A DNA stretch of 64,000 bases from Winogradskyella flava (lineage in GTDB: Bacteria > Bacteroidota > Bacteroidia > Flavobacteriales > Flavobacteriaceae). The translations under genes were made by a program, and so were the position numbers. The notes beneath the pieces are model-generated. The model saw nothing but the letters and a program-made list of their open reading frames with translations, ran no database searches and was not told where the DNA came from. The stretch is from the NCBI RefSeq assembly GCF_014243395.1, contig NZ_JACLCP010000001.1, forward strand, positions 1-64,000, given 5' to 3'. Position 1 is the first letter of the stretch. Each line of letters starts with the position of its first letter. Shown here piece after piece: positions 25,515-35,914 of this stretch.

Positions 25515-28500
25515 TTAATTTCCAAAATTATATCGTAATGTAATACCAGATCTTACGGATGTCTGAGGAAAGGATGTTGAAATTGCAAAATCAGAGAATG
25601 TATAATCAAAATAGAAAATGGCAGTTAGGTTTTTACTGAACGCATAATCCGCAGTGAACTTTGCTCCCCAAATTGTCTGCCCTGCAGTAACTTGATTATT
25701 CTCTAAATCCAAGTATCTTATAATCGTCTTGTTGTCTCTAACCGACACGTCTGCTCGCATATTTAAATCGCTTTTAATAATTTGTTTTGCACCTGCTAAT
25801 GCCGAACGAATTCTCAAATCCTTAATACGATAACCTAAACCTAAAGTATATTCTTGTCCTTGAATCTCCGTCATTAAATTATTATCGAAGCTTAATGACA
25901 ATAATCTGTCGGTTTTTACCTCAGCTAATACCTTAACGGAATTCTTCATCTCAAATTCTAAACGAATCAGAGGACTAAACTGCTCTTCTAAATTAATATT
26001 ACTAAAAAGCGTCCTATTCTTTAAATTTCCATTTGCGTCTTGATTGGCGGGATTTACAGAAGCTTCTCCAGTAACTTGATCAACGACTAAGTTCTCTACT
26101 GAATTATCAAAATCTAAATTATTACGAAATTGATTGATTGTATATCTCGATCTATACCCATGTTGTATGGAAAAACGCCTGAAAGTTTTCTTAAACCAAG
26201 GGATTTTCATTAACCCTGTATATTTTAAAGTCCAGTTGGGTATTGGTACATTCCTAAAAGCACTGGTGGTAATTTTTTCAGGATCAGAGCCGTGATAAGC
26301 CGATAAAAATGCTGGCAATAATACACGTTGGCTATTTTTGCCGAATCCGATTGGATAACCTTCTGCATCTGTAGCAAAATTACTCGTTCCATAAAACGCT
26401 CTTGCCAATCTATTGGCTATAATGAGGCGGTTGGCTCTAAAGTCATCGAAAGTGTCTGATTGATTCTCATTGCTTGGTGCGAAAGCCGTTTTTATTAGTG
26501 CTGTTGAAATATTGAAATTACCGAATGAATTGGTTATTAAAGCTTCATAACTATCACTTAAACCATCATCATCATTAGGGTCGTCAATACCAATGAAGTT
26601 CTCAGAAATATTCTCAGCGTATGTTCTATTACCTATTAAATCTATTTTTAGATCACGCATCGGTTCTAGATTAATGGAGTAGTCCAAAGTCTTATTGGTA
26701 ACCTCGGTATATTGTTGATTAAATTCAGGAAATGTCGTTAACCAGCCTTCTCTAGCCACTATACTCCTAATATCTCTTTGGCTCCCAAATGTATATCCTA
26801 ATGTTGGTCGTAGTGTCCCTACAAAACCAGGCGTTGGTAAATAACCCGGTAAAAATGTACCATTATTTTCGGTATAGCCAAACTGAATTCGCTTAACCAT
26901 GGTTATAATATCTACCATGGTATTATACGCCTTTTTCCCAGCGCTTAACTTATTTGGATCTTTTGGTTGCTGACCATCTTTACCCTCCTCCGCATTGTCG
27001 CGTGTTGATGTGCGACGTGTAGGCTGTGCATTTCTAGTTCTTCCTCTAGCCCTTTGCCTGCCTTTTCTAACCAGTCCTACGGTTTTGTAAAAGGTTTCCA
27101 TATTAAGCGTAGAGTTGATATTATGCGTGTTAGAATTCTGTATAGAATGCCCTAGATTAAAAGTATTAAAAGAGCCTGGGTTATCTGGATCTTCTAATTG
27201 TAGACCCTCGTTAAGATCAGATCCTTTTTGCCATTGGAATGTACCATTATAAGCATAGGTCGTTCTTAAAAAACTTAAGGCTGGTATCTTATACAAGGGC
27301 AATTCATAGTTGACCTGAAGTTGTTGTGTCTGTATGTTTGGATCTCCTAGATCAAAGAAGCCATCCCAAACATTCAGTTCTGGATCTTGTCTACCATTAA
27401 TTCTATCATCAACAAAATAATTACGAACAATATTAGAGTTAGCTGCTGTAAAATTGAAACTTAGAGCATCCGTGAGGTTATAATTGATCACATACTGAAA
27501 ATCGAAAGTGTAGTTTCTTCTATAAAGTTCTTCAATACCGATATTATTACCACCCAATTCAACTTCTCTGAATTTTTGGCTGCTAAACTGTCTATTAATA
27601 TCCGTATTCACCGAAAAACTTGACGGTAACAAATTAAGGTTGAAGTCTTTGAGGATTTTCCAATATTTACCTGTGAATAACGAATCATTCTTTTTAAAGG
27701 GCTCGATTCTTACTGGATTAAATGCATAATTATAATTGACACCTGCCCTTACATTTTGATCCAAGGATTTCTCAATTTCAAAATCCCGATGCTCCACCTT
27801 ATTATAAGAGTAGTTAAATGTAAAGTTCTCTACATCATAAAAGCGTTTTTCAGCTTCACCAGTTCGTTGTTTTCTTACACCTATAAAATTGATGCTCTTT
27901 CGTTTGGTATAATTTTCAGACTGTCGTCTTATACGCTCTTCTTCAGCGTTGGATTCAGCAGCGTCCAAACGCGATTCTAGAGTAAGATCATTATAAAACT
28001 GATCAAACTTTGGCGTTACTAATTCTTCACTTTGACCATAGTTAAAAGGAATCTGAACACCCCAATTTTTTGGTAATAATTGCCCCAATTGTACATTGGT
28101 AACAACATCATACTGTTGCACGTCTTCCAAGCTTCTTTCGTTTGGTCCTTGCTCAATACCACCAAAACCTATAGTGCTTCGTCTACCTGTTGCACTGATA
28201 TCCATGAAATCCGCGATATTCGAGTCCATGCTCACGACTGCTGCCCAACCTCCTTGGTTCTCTAAATCCGACATACGCAATTCGTTAAACCAAACTTCAC
28301 CGCAAACATTTTCTCCACCTACAGGATTAGCATTTTTTAAACCTACCATTAGGACTCTAATATTCCCAAAATTAGGGTTTCCTTTAATGGCTAGACGTTG
28401 TTGTTTAGGACTAGATAAGATATCATTAAATTGGATGTTACCATTAGCCAATGGTGTTTCATCGAGTTGTCCATCTACAACATTATAATATGTAGGATCT

Positions 28501-31500
28501 TCATCACCAAGTGTACCAGCTGATATACCCAATGCCTTGATTTTTTGCAGGAACTCTAAAGGGATATTGATCTCATTTTCATCTGGCCAAATTTGCTCTT
28601 CTTGCGAACCATCCGCAAAATCACTTGGTAAAAGCGGAATTTCAATTTGATAAAAATTCTGTGTAAAATCATTACCCATTCTAATGAATGCCACCATTTC
28701 GCCAGGATCTAAAGTAGCGCCATCCTGCGCCTCAGCGTGCAAGAACATGCGAAGTTTTTTGTACTGTCGCATATCCAAATTGATATTTTTAAACACACCC
28801 CTTGAATCCGTAGGTTCTAGCTCGCAAGCATTTAAAACCAAGGATTGTTCGTTCTGTCTTATAATGTTATTGTTGTTATTTAACTCTTCACGTCTGACAC
28901 CTGGAGGAATAACATAATCACCGTCGTTTTCCTGTACGCCAATAATACTTACATTGAAATCGGCATTTGAACTATTGTTTCCGGTATCATTATCCAAATC
29001 TAGAGTATAACGCCTCCAATCACTTCTTACCAAATCCAAAGTTGCAAAACGCAATACCGTATTTTGGGTAAAATCCCTTAAAAAGAGTCTTGCAAAACGT
29101 ACTGATCTTATATCATTAATACCACCTATACGTCTGGTTTCCTCATTTATAGGAATTCTGAATTGATACCAGCGTATATCGTTCCTTACTTCTCCATTTG
29201 GCAAAGTGACAGGCTCTTCCGGTGACTTTATATCGAAGATTAAAGGGTTGTTCTCATTAAGTGTTGCAGGTGTCAGGTCTATTTCATATTCGAAATAGCT
29301 ATCAATGGTATTCATGGTATTATCCCTATTGATATCCTCTACATCTGGTTGAGTGGTAGACCCTCTGTTAGTATCTGTAAATACATCTGGTGTATTACCA
29401 TCTTGCCCATTATATTTTTTATAACGTTCAAGAATATTACCATCGGTATTTAAATAATAGGTATAGTTATCGTTAGCCGGGTCAGACTCACTTGAAAAAT
29501 CGGTAAACTTCATTGCCTCTTCGGTATCATCATAACCATCCAGTCCCACGTCTTGATTGGCTCTTTCTTGTCCTGTAGTGGCAAAAGTGTAAATTAAAGA
29601 TTGATTTTGAGGCACTACTGTATTATAGTCAGTTGTAGGCTCCAGAACAGAAACATCTCCATTCTCAGGTAACCCATTTTCATACTGCTTTTTACCATCT
29701 TTTAATACATCCTCGGAGATATTCCCAAGATTTATCAATAACTTCCCACCATTATTTGTAGGATCGTCTAGAAACGGATCTTGTATCCAAAATTCAATAT
29801 ATTCTACATTAGCTTGTTCAAAATCCGTCGATGTGATTTGTCGTGTAATACCGGCCCAACGTTCATTGGCATTTACAGGATTTGCAGCACCATCTAGCTC
29901 ATCTGGATCGAAATTATAAGGTCCTCGTTCTTGAGGATAGTAGGCTAAATCTAAAGTGTTAATTACAGCCGTTTGCCCTTGCACAATGTCTTGTCGTGGA
30001 AATATTTCGTTAATAAAAACACGTCTGGTACTCAAAGTTGAAATATCATCATCCGAAATGCCATTAGGTCTTTGATTACTATAAAAAATTGGGTCTACAG
30101 TATACCAATTGAGCATCGCTCTTCCCCATCCACTTTCTTGACCGTTTACATTATCACCTCTAATTCCCGGTAACTCTTCAGGACGACTAGATAAGAACCA
30201 CGATAAGGGGCTTAGAAGATTTATCGCACCTTGTGTTCCTTCAAAATCGTCAATATAAGCTGTGGCCTCTCCATTAAAGTCAGTACCATTTGGAGCTCCA
30301 GGTAATAGGTATGCAAATTCACCTCTCACGGAAAGATTAGATGGCACATCTGTATCTACATTAGGTAATTTATTTGCGAGCCTTGTTAAAAATGGCACTT
30401 CTGTAGAATAGTTACCATTAAAACCAAATATGGTATTATTTATGGGTTCTGTATTGAAATTCGCTTTCTGCGTAATGGGGCGCTCGTTGAGATTTAATAG
30501 CGTAGCACCAAGCACAAAATTTTCGTTGAATTGATGTTCTATATTTATACCTGTAAAACGTCTGGTTTGTTGACCAAATACCGCATTATTCTCTACTGAT
30601 ACATTGATTGGTGTATTCGAAGCCTTTAAGGCTTCATCCAAAATTTCAACACGACCCAATTGATAATTTACAGTATAGTCTATACCTTCCACCAATAAAC
30701 GACCACCTGCAGTCACCCTTACAGATCCTCTGGGCACATTAAATGCACCTATTGGAATACCACCATCGCCTCCACTACTTTTAAAACGCCCTTTAATTTG
30801 AAATTTGTTTTTCTCCGCTTCATCTAAAGCTTGGGTCTTTGTAGATTTATAGAGCAAATCATAGACATACTTTTCTTGATTCTCATTAGTGAAAGTATCC
30901 TGCTCATAATCGACATCATTATTATTTGGATTACCATCATCATCTAAAACATCAAATAAGTAGCGACCAAAAGGTTCTGCTTTTGTGAAAATAATCTTCC
31001 CATTTTGAGTCAATACTGTTAAGCCTGGCACATAGTCGAAGAAACCATCACCGCGCTCTTGAGGGTCATTATTAAAATTGAGTCGATCTAAATGAAATAA
31101 TCTAATCAATGGTGTTTCACTAATTTCTGTATCGTCGTCTGTAAAAGGTGTATTATTATCGAATGGTGGAAAGGCAGTCCCTTCAACTGGATTAATATAA
31201 TTGAGTGCAGAAGCTTCCGTGTAGAAAATATTTAATCTAAAATCTTCCTGGCTTAATTGAAACGCGCCTGTATCATAGATATTCTTCATCATTAAGTCCC
31301 AAATGGGTTGATCTACTGCAGTTACAGCACTCTTCAACATTTTTAAGACCAAACTTTGGTTGTTGACGACTTGATTTCCATTAGTACCATCGCTTACTTC
31401 AGTTGCATCTACACCATCATTAGCAAATTCACCTACCTGAAAAACTTCTCCTCCTCTTGTATATTGAAAGGCAACTGCTAATACCTCATCATTTAATAGC

Positions 31501-32867
31501 CTTTGATTCAATGAAATGTATCCCAATTCTGAATTTAAGACATAATCTCGTCCTTCAATAAGTTTTCTTGCTGCTTCTAACTTCCCGTAATCGAAGCCCT
31601 CATTGACCTGGACTTGCACACCTGCTTCAACATTGGTAATATCTCTTACGGCATCAGTTAATAAAGAACCTGGACCGTCAATATTTGTAGGATCAAAGTC
31701 ATTATTCTCGTTATCAGGAAAAGCTCCGACAGCACCATTTATAAAATTTGGTGGCAGTGGTTGTATCCCTATATTGTCTGGTTCAGATTCTCCTAAATCC
31801 TGAAAAGCGACAACATTTCTTACATTTTCAGTTTGATTGTTTCTATTGGTTACCCAGACTTCAACTCTGGTAATTTGTAATCCACCGTTATCAATAAAAG
31901 GGTATTGTAATAAGGCTTTATCGTAATTATCCCTGAAGTAATGTGCTAAAAAGTAGTGCCTATTCTCATCATAATCTCTTGCGAAGAACTCAAATTCCTC
32001 TAAGGTTCCGCCACCTTGAGCAACTACGGACTTTGATTGTGATTGCTGCTCCGAAAAGACTGCCGTTACTCTTGTTTTTCCAAATTGAAGTTCTGTCTTA
32101 ACACCGAAAAGACTCTGTGCTCCGGTAATTAAAGAACTGTTTAAAGGCATGTTTACGTTACCTACTTCAATTTTTCGGATAATATCATCTTCTGTTGGTG
32201 TGTATTCTAATTTTACAAGTTGCTGAAAATCAAACGTCGCTTGGTTGTCGTAATTAGCAGTAACCTGAAGTCTCGTTCCTACTTTTCCCAATAAACTCAA
32301 ACCTATACGCTGATCGAAATCAAATGTAAAGTTTGTACGGTTTCTAGGTGAAAACGATGGATTGTCTTGTTTTGAAAACAGAATCCCTAAATCCACTTCG
32401 GCATAACCACTTGGTATGACGTTAATGGTATTCCCACCAAATATGGTTTCAAACAAACCTGAATTAACATAGAATTCTGGCAGTAAATTCTTTTGAGCTT
32501 CCTCTGACCCTTCTTTTTGTCCAGCGGCTGCATCTGCCATTTGTTTGTAATAGTCTTTTATTTTTTCTTCTAAGACAAGTCTTCGAAACTCCTCTGGTGT
32601 GAGAATCAAAGGATACTTAATATTAAAGCTTCCGATTTTCTCGGTGTAGATGTAGCGATCTAGGATAGGGTCGTAAGTATATTTTGAGACAATACTGTTG
32701 GGGTTTGGCATCTTCAATTTACCCAAAGCAAATGTTGTCTTCGTAGAATCTTGTTCGGTTTCAGTTTCCTGAGCAAAAGCAGAAACACTCAAAAGCATGA
32801 TAAATACTAATGAGAAGCAAAAACGAATTGATTCTAATTGATTATAGTTAGTGTTGTTCAATTGCAT
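25515..32867 (-). CDS. sprA: Type IX secretion outer-membrane translocon SprA (gliding motility)
   Basis: A 2450-residue protein with a signal peptide (about 1-33, ending in AFAQ) and an extremely long beta-rich sequence that matches the SprA/Sov family in length and composition. SprA is the very large single-chain barrel through which type IX cargo, such as adhesins and gliding proteins, crosses the outer membrane. Visible landmarks are the early segment GGNTINVIPSGYAEVDLGILFSKQDNPS, several FNFTAA-like strand patterns, and the C-terminal strand SVRSGITLRYNFGN. The ATG shares one base with the stop of ruvA. The adhesin at the left edge is a likely type of cargo. Confidence 0.95.
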   Translation of the reverse strand: MQLNNTNYNQLESIRFCFSLVFIMLLSVSAFAQETETEQDSTKTTFALGKLKMPNPNSIVSKYTYDPILDRYIYTEKIGSFNIKYPLILTPEEFRRLVLEEKIKDYYKQMADAAAGQKEGSEEAQKNLLPEFYVNSGLFETIFGGNTINVIPSGYAEVDLGILFSKQDNPSFSPRNRTNFTFDFDQRIGLSLLGKVGTRLQVTANYDNQATFDFQQLVKLEYTPTEDDIIRKIEVGNVNMPLNSSLITGAQSLFGVKTELQFGKTRVTAVFSEQQSQSKSVVAQGGGTLEEFEFFARDYDENRHYFLAHYFRDNYDKALLQYPFIDNGGLQITRVEVWVTNRNNQTENVRNVVAFQDLGESEPDNIGIQPLPPNFINGAVGAFPDNENNDFDPTNIDGPGSLLTDAVRDITNVEAGVQVQVNEGFDYGKLEAARKLIEGRDYVLNSELGYISLNQRLLNDEVLAVAFQYTRGGEVFQVGEFANDGVDATEVSDGTNGNQVVNNQSLVLKMLKSAVTAVDQPIWDLMMKNIYDTGAFQLSQEDFRLNIFYTEASALNYINPVEGTAFPPFDNNTPFTDDDTEISETPLIRLFHLDRLNFNNDPQERGDGFFDYVPGLTVLTQNGKIIFTKAEPFGRYLFDVLDDDGNPNNNDVDYEQDTFTNENQEKYVYDLLYKSTKTQALDEAEKNKFQIKGRFKSSGGDGGIPIGAFNVPRGSVRVTAGGRLLVEGIDYTVNYQLGRVEILDEALKASNTPINVSVENNAVFGQQTRRFTGINIEHQFNENFVLGATLLNLNERPITQKANFNTEPINNTIFGFNGNYSTEVPFLTRLANKLPNVDTDVPSNLSVRGEFAYLLPGAPNGTDFNGEATAYIDDFEGTQGAINLLSPLSWFLSSRPEELPGIRGDNVNGQESGWGRAMLNWYTVDPIFYSNQRPNGISDDDISTLSTRRVFINEIFPRQDIVQGQTAVINTLDLAYYPQERGPYNFDPDELDGAANPVNANERWAGITRQITSTDFEQANVEYIEFWIQDPFLDDPTNNGGKLLINLGNISEDVLKDGKKQYENGLPENGDVSVLEPTTDYNTVVPQNQSLIYTFATTGQERANQDVGLDGYDDTEEAMKFTDFSSESDPANDNYTYYLNTDGNILERYKKYNGQDGNTPDVFTDTNRGSTTQPDVEDINRDNTMNTIDSYFEYEIDLTPATLNENNPLIFDIKSPEEPVTLPNGEVRNDIRWYQFRIPINEETRRIGGINDIRSVRFARLFLRDFTQNTVLRFATLDLVRSDWRRYTLDLDNDTGNNSSNADFNVSIIGVQENDGDYVIPPGVRREELNNNNNIIRQNEQSLVLNACELEPTDSRGVFKNINLDMRQYKKLRMFLHAEAQDGATLDPGEMVAFIRMGNDFTQNFYQIEIPLLPSDFADGSQEEQIWPDENEINIPLEFLQKIKALGISAGTLGDEDPTYYNVVDGQLDETPLANGNIQFNDILSSPKQQRLAIKGNPNFGNIRVLMVGLKNANPVGGENVCGEVWFNELRMSDLENQGGWAAVVSMDSNIADFMDISATGRRSTIGFGGIEQGPNERSLEDVQQYDVVTNVQLGQLLPKNWGVQIPFNYGQSEELVTPKFDQFYNDLTLESRLDAAESNAEEERIRRQSENYTKRKSINFIGVRKQRTGEAEKRFYDVENFTFNYSYNKVEHRDFEIEKSLDQNVRAGVNYNYAFNPVRIEPFKKNDSLFTGKYWKILKDFNLNLLPSSFSVNTDINRQFSSQKFREVELGGNNIGIEELYRRNYTFDFQYVINYNLTDALSFNFTAANSNIVRNYFVDDRINGRQDPELNVWDGFFDLGDPNIQTQQLQVNYELPLYKIPALSFLRTTYAYNGTFQWQKGSDLNEGLQLEDPDNPGSFNTFNLGHSIQNSNTHNINSTLNMETFYKTVGLVRKGRQRARGRTRNAQPTRRTSTRDNAEEGKDGQQPKDPNKLSAGKKAYNTMVDIITMVKRIQFGYTENNGTFLPGYLPTPGFVGTLRPTLGYTFGSQRDIRSIVAREGWLTTFPEFNQQYTEVTNKTLDYSINLEPMRDLKIDLIGNRTYAENISENFIGIDDPNDDDGLSDSYEALITNSFGNFNISTALIKTAFAPSNENQSDTFDDFRANRLIIANRLARAFYGTSNFATDAEGYPIGFGKNSQRVLLPAFLSAYHGSDPEKITTSAFRNVPIPNWTLKYTGLMKIPWFKKTFRRFSIQHGYRSRYTINQFRNNLDFDNSVENLVVDQVTGEASVNPANQDANGNLKNRTLFSNINLEEQFSPLIRLEFEMKNSVKVLAEVKTDRLLSLSFDNNLMTEIQGQEYTLGLGYRIKDLRIRSALAGAKQIIKSDLNMRADVSVRDNKTIIRYLDLENNQVTAGQTIWGAKFTADYAFSKNLTAIFYFDYTFSDFAISTSFPQTSVRSGITLRYNFGN

Positions 32868-33448
32868 TACAAGTTTTTTAGAGCCTCTTTGATAAGCTGC
32901 TCTACTTCGGCTTCTGGTTGGGACTTTAAAATTCTATCAACTACTTTTTCTGACTGTTTTTTGTTAAATCCTAAAACGTCTAAAGCAGATAACGCTTCAT
33001 CTTTATTCGTATTGTTTGGTATTAAAGAAAGTTCGTCCATACCATAGACTTTTAACACTTTGTCTTTTAAGTCAATGATAACACGTTGTGCAGTCTTAGC
33101 TCCTATACCTTTCACACTCTGAATTAAAGCTACGTCTTCACTTGCTATTCCTTCTTTTACCTGGTCTGGCGTTAACGAGGAAAGCATAGTACGTGCCGTA
33201 TTAGCTCCTATACCACTGACTGAGATTAGTAATTTAAAAATTTCACGTTCGGTTTTAGATGAAAAACCATAAAGACTATGCGAATCTTCTCGCACTTGTA
33301 AATGTGTATATAATCTAAGATTCTCCCTATCAGGAATCTGCGAAAAAGTATGAAGTGAAATATTGATAAAGTAGCCTACTCCATTGCAATCTATTACAAC
33401 ATCCGTCGGATTTTTTTCAACAAGTTTGCCCTCTAAGTGCGTAATCAT
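32867..33448 (-). CDS. ruvA: Holliday junction branch migration protein RuvA
   Basis: A 193-residue protein with the N-terminal OB fold (MITHLEGKLVEKNPTDVVIDCNGVGY), two helix-hairpin-helix motifs (LLISVSGIGANTARTMLS and IQSVKGIGAKTAQRVI) and the C-terminal domain that contacts RuvB (EALSALDVLGFNKKQ). It binds the four-way junction while RuvB, encoded at 59.3-60.3 kb in this window, pumps DNA. It lies between maeB and sprA, away from ruvB and ruvC, as is usual in flavobacteria. Confidence 0.95.
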   Translation of the reverse strand: MITHLEGKLVEKNPTDVVIDCNGVGYFINISLHTFSQIPDRENLRLYTHLQVREDSHSLYGFSSKTEREIFKLLISVSGIGANTARTMLSSLTPDQVKEGIASEDVALIQSVKGIGAKTAQRVIIDLKDKVLKVYGMDELSLIPNNTNKDEALSALDVLGFNKKQSEKVVDRILKSQPEAEVEQLIKEALKNL

Positions 33449-33513
33449 ATATGACCTTGGGTTAAAAACCCAAATGTAATAAAATTATTTACATTCTAAG
33501 GGTAAGTCATAAG

Positions 33514-35808
33514 CTAAGAAAACAACGACTTCTTTTGTTTTTTCTCGCGTTCTTGAGCATCTATCACAGCAATGGCTGTCATGTTTACAATCTCATCGAC
33601 ACTTGCATCAAGCTGGAGTATATGTACTGGTTTTGCCATACCCATCATAATTGGACCAATGGATTCAGCTTTATTCAACTCTTTCAATAACTTATATGTA
33701 ATATTCGCTGAATCTAGATTGGGAAAAATCAATGTGTTGACTTTACGTCCTGCGAGCTTTGAGAATGGAAATATATCTTGTAGCATTTTTGAATTTAATG
33801 CAAAATCCGTTTGCAATTCGCCGTCAATGATCATATCTGGATAAGCCTTATGCAAAAACGCTACCGCTTCCTTTACCTTTTCAGCTCTAGGATTTTCTGA
33901 AGACCCAAAGTTTGAGTAAGATATCATGGCTGTTACGGGCTCAATACCAAACATTTTTGTTACTCTGGAGGTCATTCTCGCAATTCTGGCTAAGTCTTTC
34001 GCGCTTGGATCTATATTAATTGATGTATCACTTAAAAACATAGGGCCACGTTGCGTCATCATCACGTTTGTTGTTGCAATTCTTGAGGCACCATCTGCCA
34101 TTCCAATAAGCTCTAGCATTGGCTTTACAACCGTAGGATAACTGCGTGAATATCCCGTTACTAATGCATCAGCATCACCTTCATTAACCATCATGGCAGC
34201 ATAATAATTACGCTCTCTCATTTTCTGTTCAGCCGAATAAATGGTAACACCCGAACGTTTTCTTTTCTGCCAATAGGCTTTTGCATATTGGTTTTTGCGC
34301 TCCAATTGTTCATCAGATTTTGGGTCCAAAATTGGTACATCAGCATCAAACTCCAATTCTTTCATTAAATTGATAATGGTATCCTTTCGACCAAGTAAAA
34401 TAGGTTTAGCAATACCCTCTTCATAAGCCACCTGAGCAGCTTTTAGCACATCTAGCTGATCAGCTTCTGCAAAAACTACACGCTTTGGATTAGTTCTGGC
34501 TCTGCCTAATAATAAACGTACCAGTTTATTATCCGAACCCAAACGTTCGAGAAGTGAATCTCTATACTTTTCCCAATCATCAATAGGTTCTTTAGCTACA
34601 CCACTTTCCATCGCTGCCTTTGCTACTGCTGGAGGTACTTCAGCAATTAACCTTGGGTCAAATGGTTTAGGAATAATATAATCTCTTCCAAACGTTAACC
34701 GAGTCTCATTATAGGCCATATTTACCTGCTCTGGAACAGGTTCTTTTGTTAAGTTGGATAAAGCCTTTACCGCAGCCATTTTCATAGCCTCATTAATCTT
34801 AGTAGCTCTTACGTCCAAAGCACCTCTAAATATAAATGGAAATCCGAGTACATTGTTGACTTGATTAGGATGGTCACTTCGTCCAGTTGCCATAATGATA
34901 TCGTCCCTTGTATCAATAGCCACTTGATATTTAATTTCTGGATTAGGGTTAGCCATAGCAAAAACAATGGGGTTATTCGCCATGGATTTTAACATTGCCG
35001 GTGTGACAATATCTGCCATAGATAAGCCAATAAATACATCAGCATCTTGCATGGCTTCATCTAAAGTATCTATCTTTCTATCGGTAGCAAACTCAGCTTT
35101 TTGCGACGTCAGATTGTCCCTGTCATTTCTAATGACGCCTTTGCTATCTAACATTACGATATGTTCTTGTCTAGCACCAAAAGCTTGATATAAACGTGTA
35201 CAAGAAATTGCTGCAGCACCAGCGCCACTGACAACAATTTTTACATCTTCAATTTTCTTATCTGCGAGTTCCAAAGCATTTAATAGTGCCGCTGCAGAAA
35301 TAATGGCTGTGCCATGTTGATCATCATGCATTACAGGAATATCTAATTCCTCTTTTAATCGACGCTCAATTTCAAAGGCTTCAGGAGCTTTTATATCTTC
35401 AAGGTTGATACCACCAAATGTTGGAGCAATATTCTTAACGGTTTCAATAAATTCGTCAACATTTTCCGTATTGACTTCGATATCAAACACATCAATATCT
35501 GCAAAGATTTTAAAGAGTAATCCTTTCCCCTCCATTACAGGCTTGGACGCTTCTGGACCAATATTTCCTAAACCTAAGACTGCCGTCCCATTAGAAATCA
35601 CAGCGACTAAATTTCCTTTTGCTGTATATTTATAAACGTTATTGACATCCTTTTCTATTTCCAAGCAAGGCTCTGCAACACCAGGAGAATACGCTAACGA
35701 TAAATCACGTTGGGTAGCATATTTTTTTGTAGGTACCACTTTTATCTTTCCAGGAGTAGGTTTGGCGTGATACACCAATGCCTCAATACGTTTACTTTGT
35801 TTACTCAT
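33514..35808 (-). CDS. maeB: NADP-dependent malic enzyme with C-terminal phosphotransacetylase-like domain
   Basis: A 764-residue fusion. The N-terminal malic enzyme part (about 1-430) has SLAYSPGVAEPCLEIEKD, the metal site region HDDQHGTAIISAAALLNALE and the Rossmann motif VVSGAGAAAISCTRLY. The C-terminal phosphotransacetylase-like part (about 440-764) includes FAEADQLDVLKAAQ and VTGYSRSYPTVVKPMLELIG. It converts malate to pyruvate and CO2 with NADPH formation. In related MaeB proteins the second domain is regulatory (acetyl-CoA) rather than catalytic. First gene of the maeB-ruvA-sprA run. Confidence 0.95.
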   Translation of the reverse strand: MSKQSKRIEALVYHAKPTPGKIKVVPTKKYATQRDLSLAYSPGVAEPCLEIEKDVNNVYKYTAKGNLVAVISNGTAVLGLGNIGPEASKPVMEGKGLLFKIFADIDVFDIEVNTENVDEFIETVKNIAPTFGGINLEDIKAPEAFEIERRLKEELDIPVMHDDQHGTAIISAAALLNALELADKKIEDVKIVVSGAGAAAISCTRLYQAFGARQEHIVMLDSKGVIRNDRDNLTSQKAEFATDRKIDTLDEAMQDADVFIGLSMADIVTPAMLKSMANNPIVFAMANPNPEIKYQVAIDTRDDIIMATGRSDHPNQVNNVLGFPFIFRGALDVRATKINEAMKMAAVKALSNLTKEPVPEQVNMAYNETRLTFGRDYIIPKPFDPRLIAEVPPAVAKAAMESGVAKEPIDDWEKYRDSLLERLGSDNKLVRLLLGRARTNPKRVVFAEADQLDVLKAAQVAYEEGIAKPILLGRKDTIINLMKELEFDADVPILDPKSDEQLERKNQYAKAYWQKRKRSGVTIYSAEQKMRERNYYAAMMVNEGDADALVTGYSRSYPTVVKPMLELIGMADGASRIATTNVMMTQRGPMFLSDTSINIDPSAKDLARIARMTSRVTKMFGIEPVTAMISYSNFGSSENPRAEKVKEAVAFLHKAYPDMIIDGELQTDFALNSKMLQDIFPFSKLAGRKVNTLIFPNLDSANITYKLLKELNKAESIGPIMMGMAKPVHILQLDASVDEIVNMTAIAVIDAQEREKKQKKSLFS

Positions 35809-35914
35809 ATTCTGAATGGATTAAGCTGCAAAGATACGAATATTGAAATTTGATCTTCTTTAACATTTTTATTCAAAAATTCTGTGTTTCTTAGTGTCAC
35901 TAACCAAAGTTTTA

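Noticed and set aside
28096..28488. Plus-strand frame of 130 codons inside sprA
   Set aside because: sprA is continuous and typical over the region; no independent evidence.
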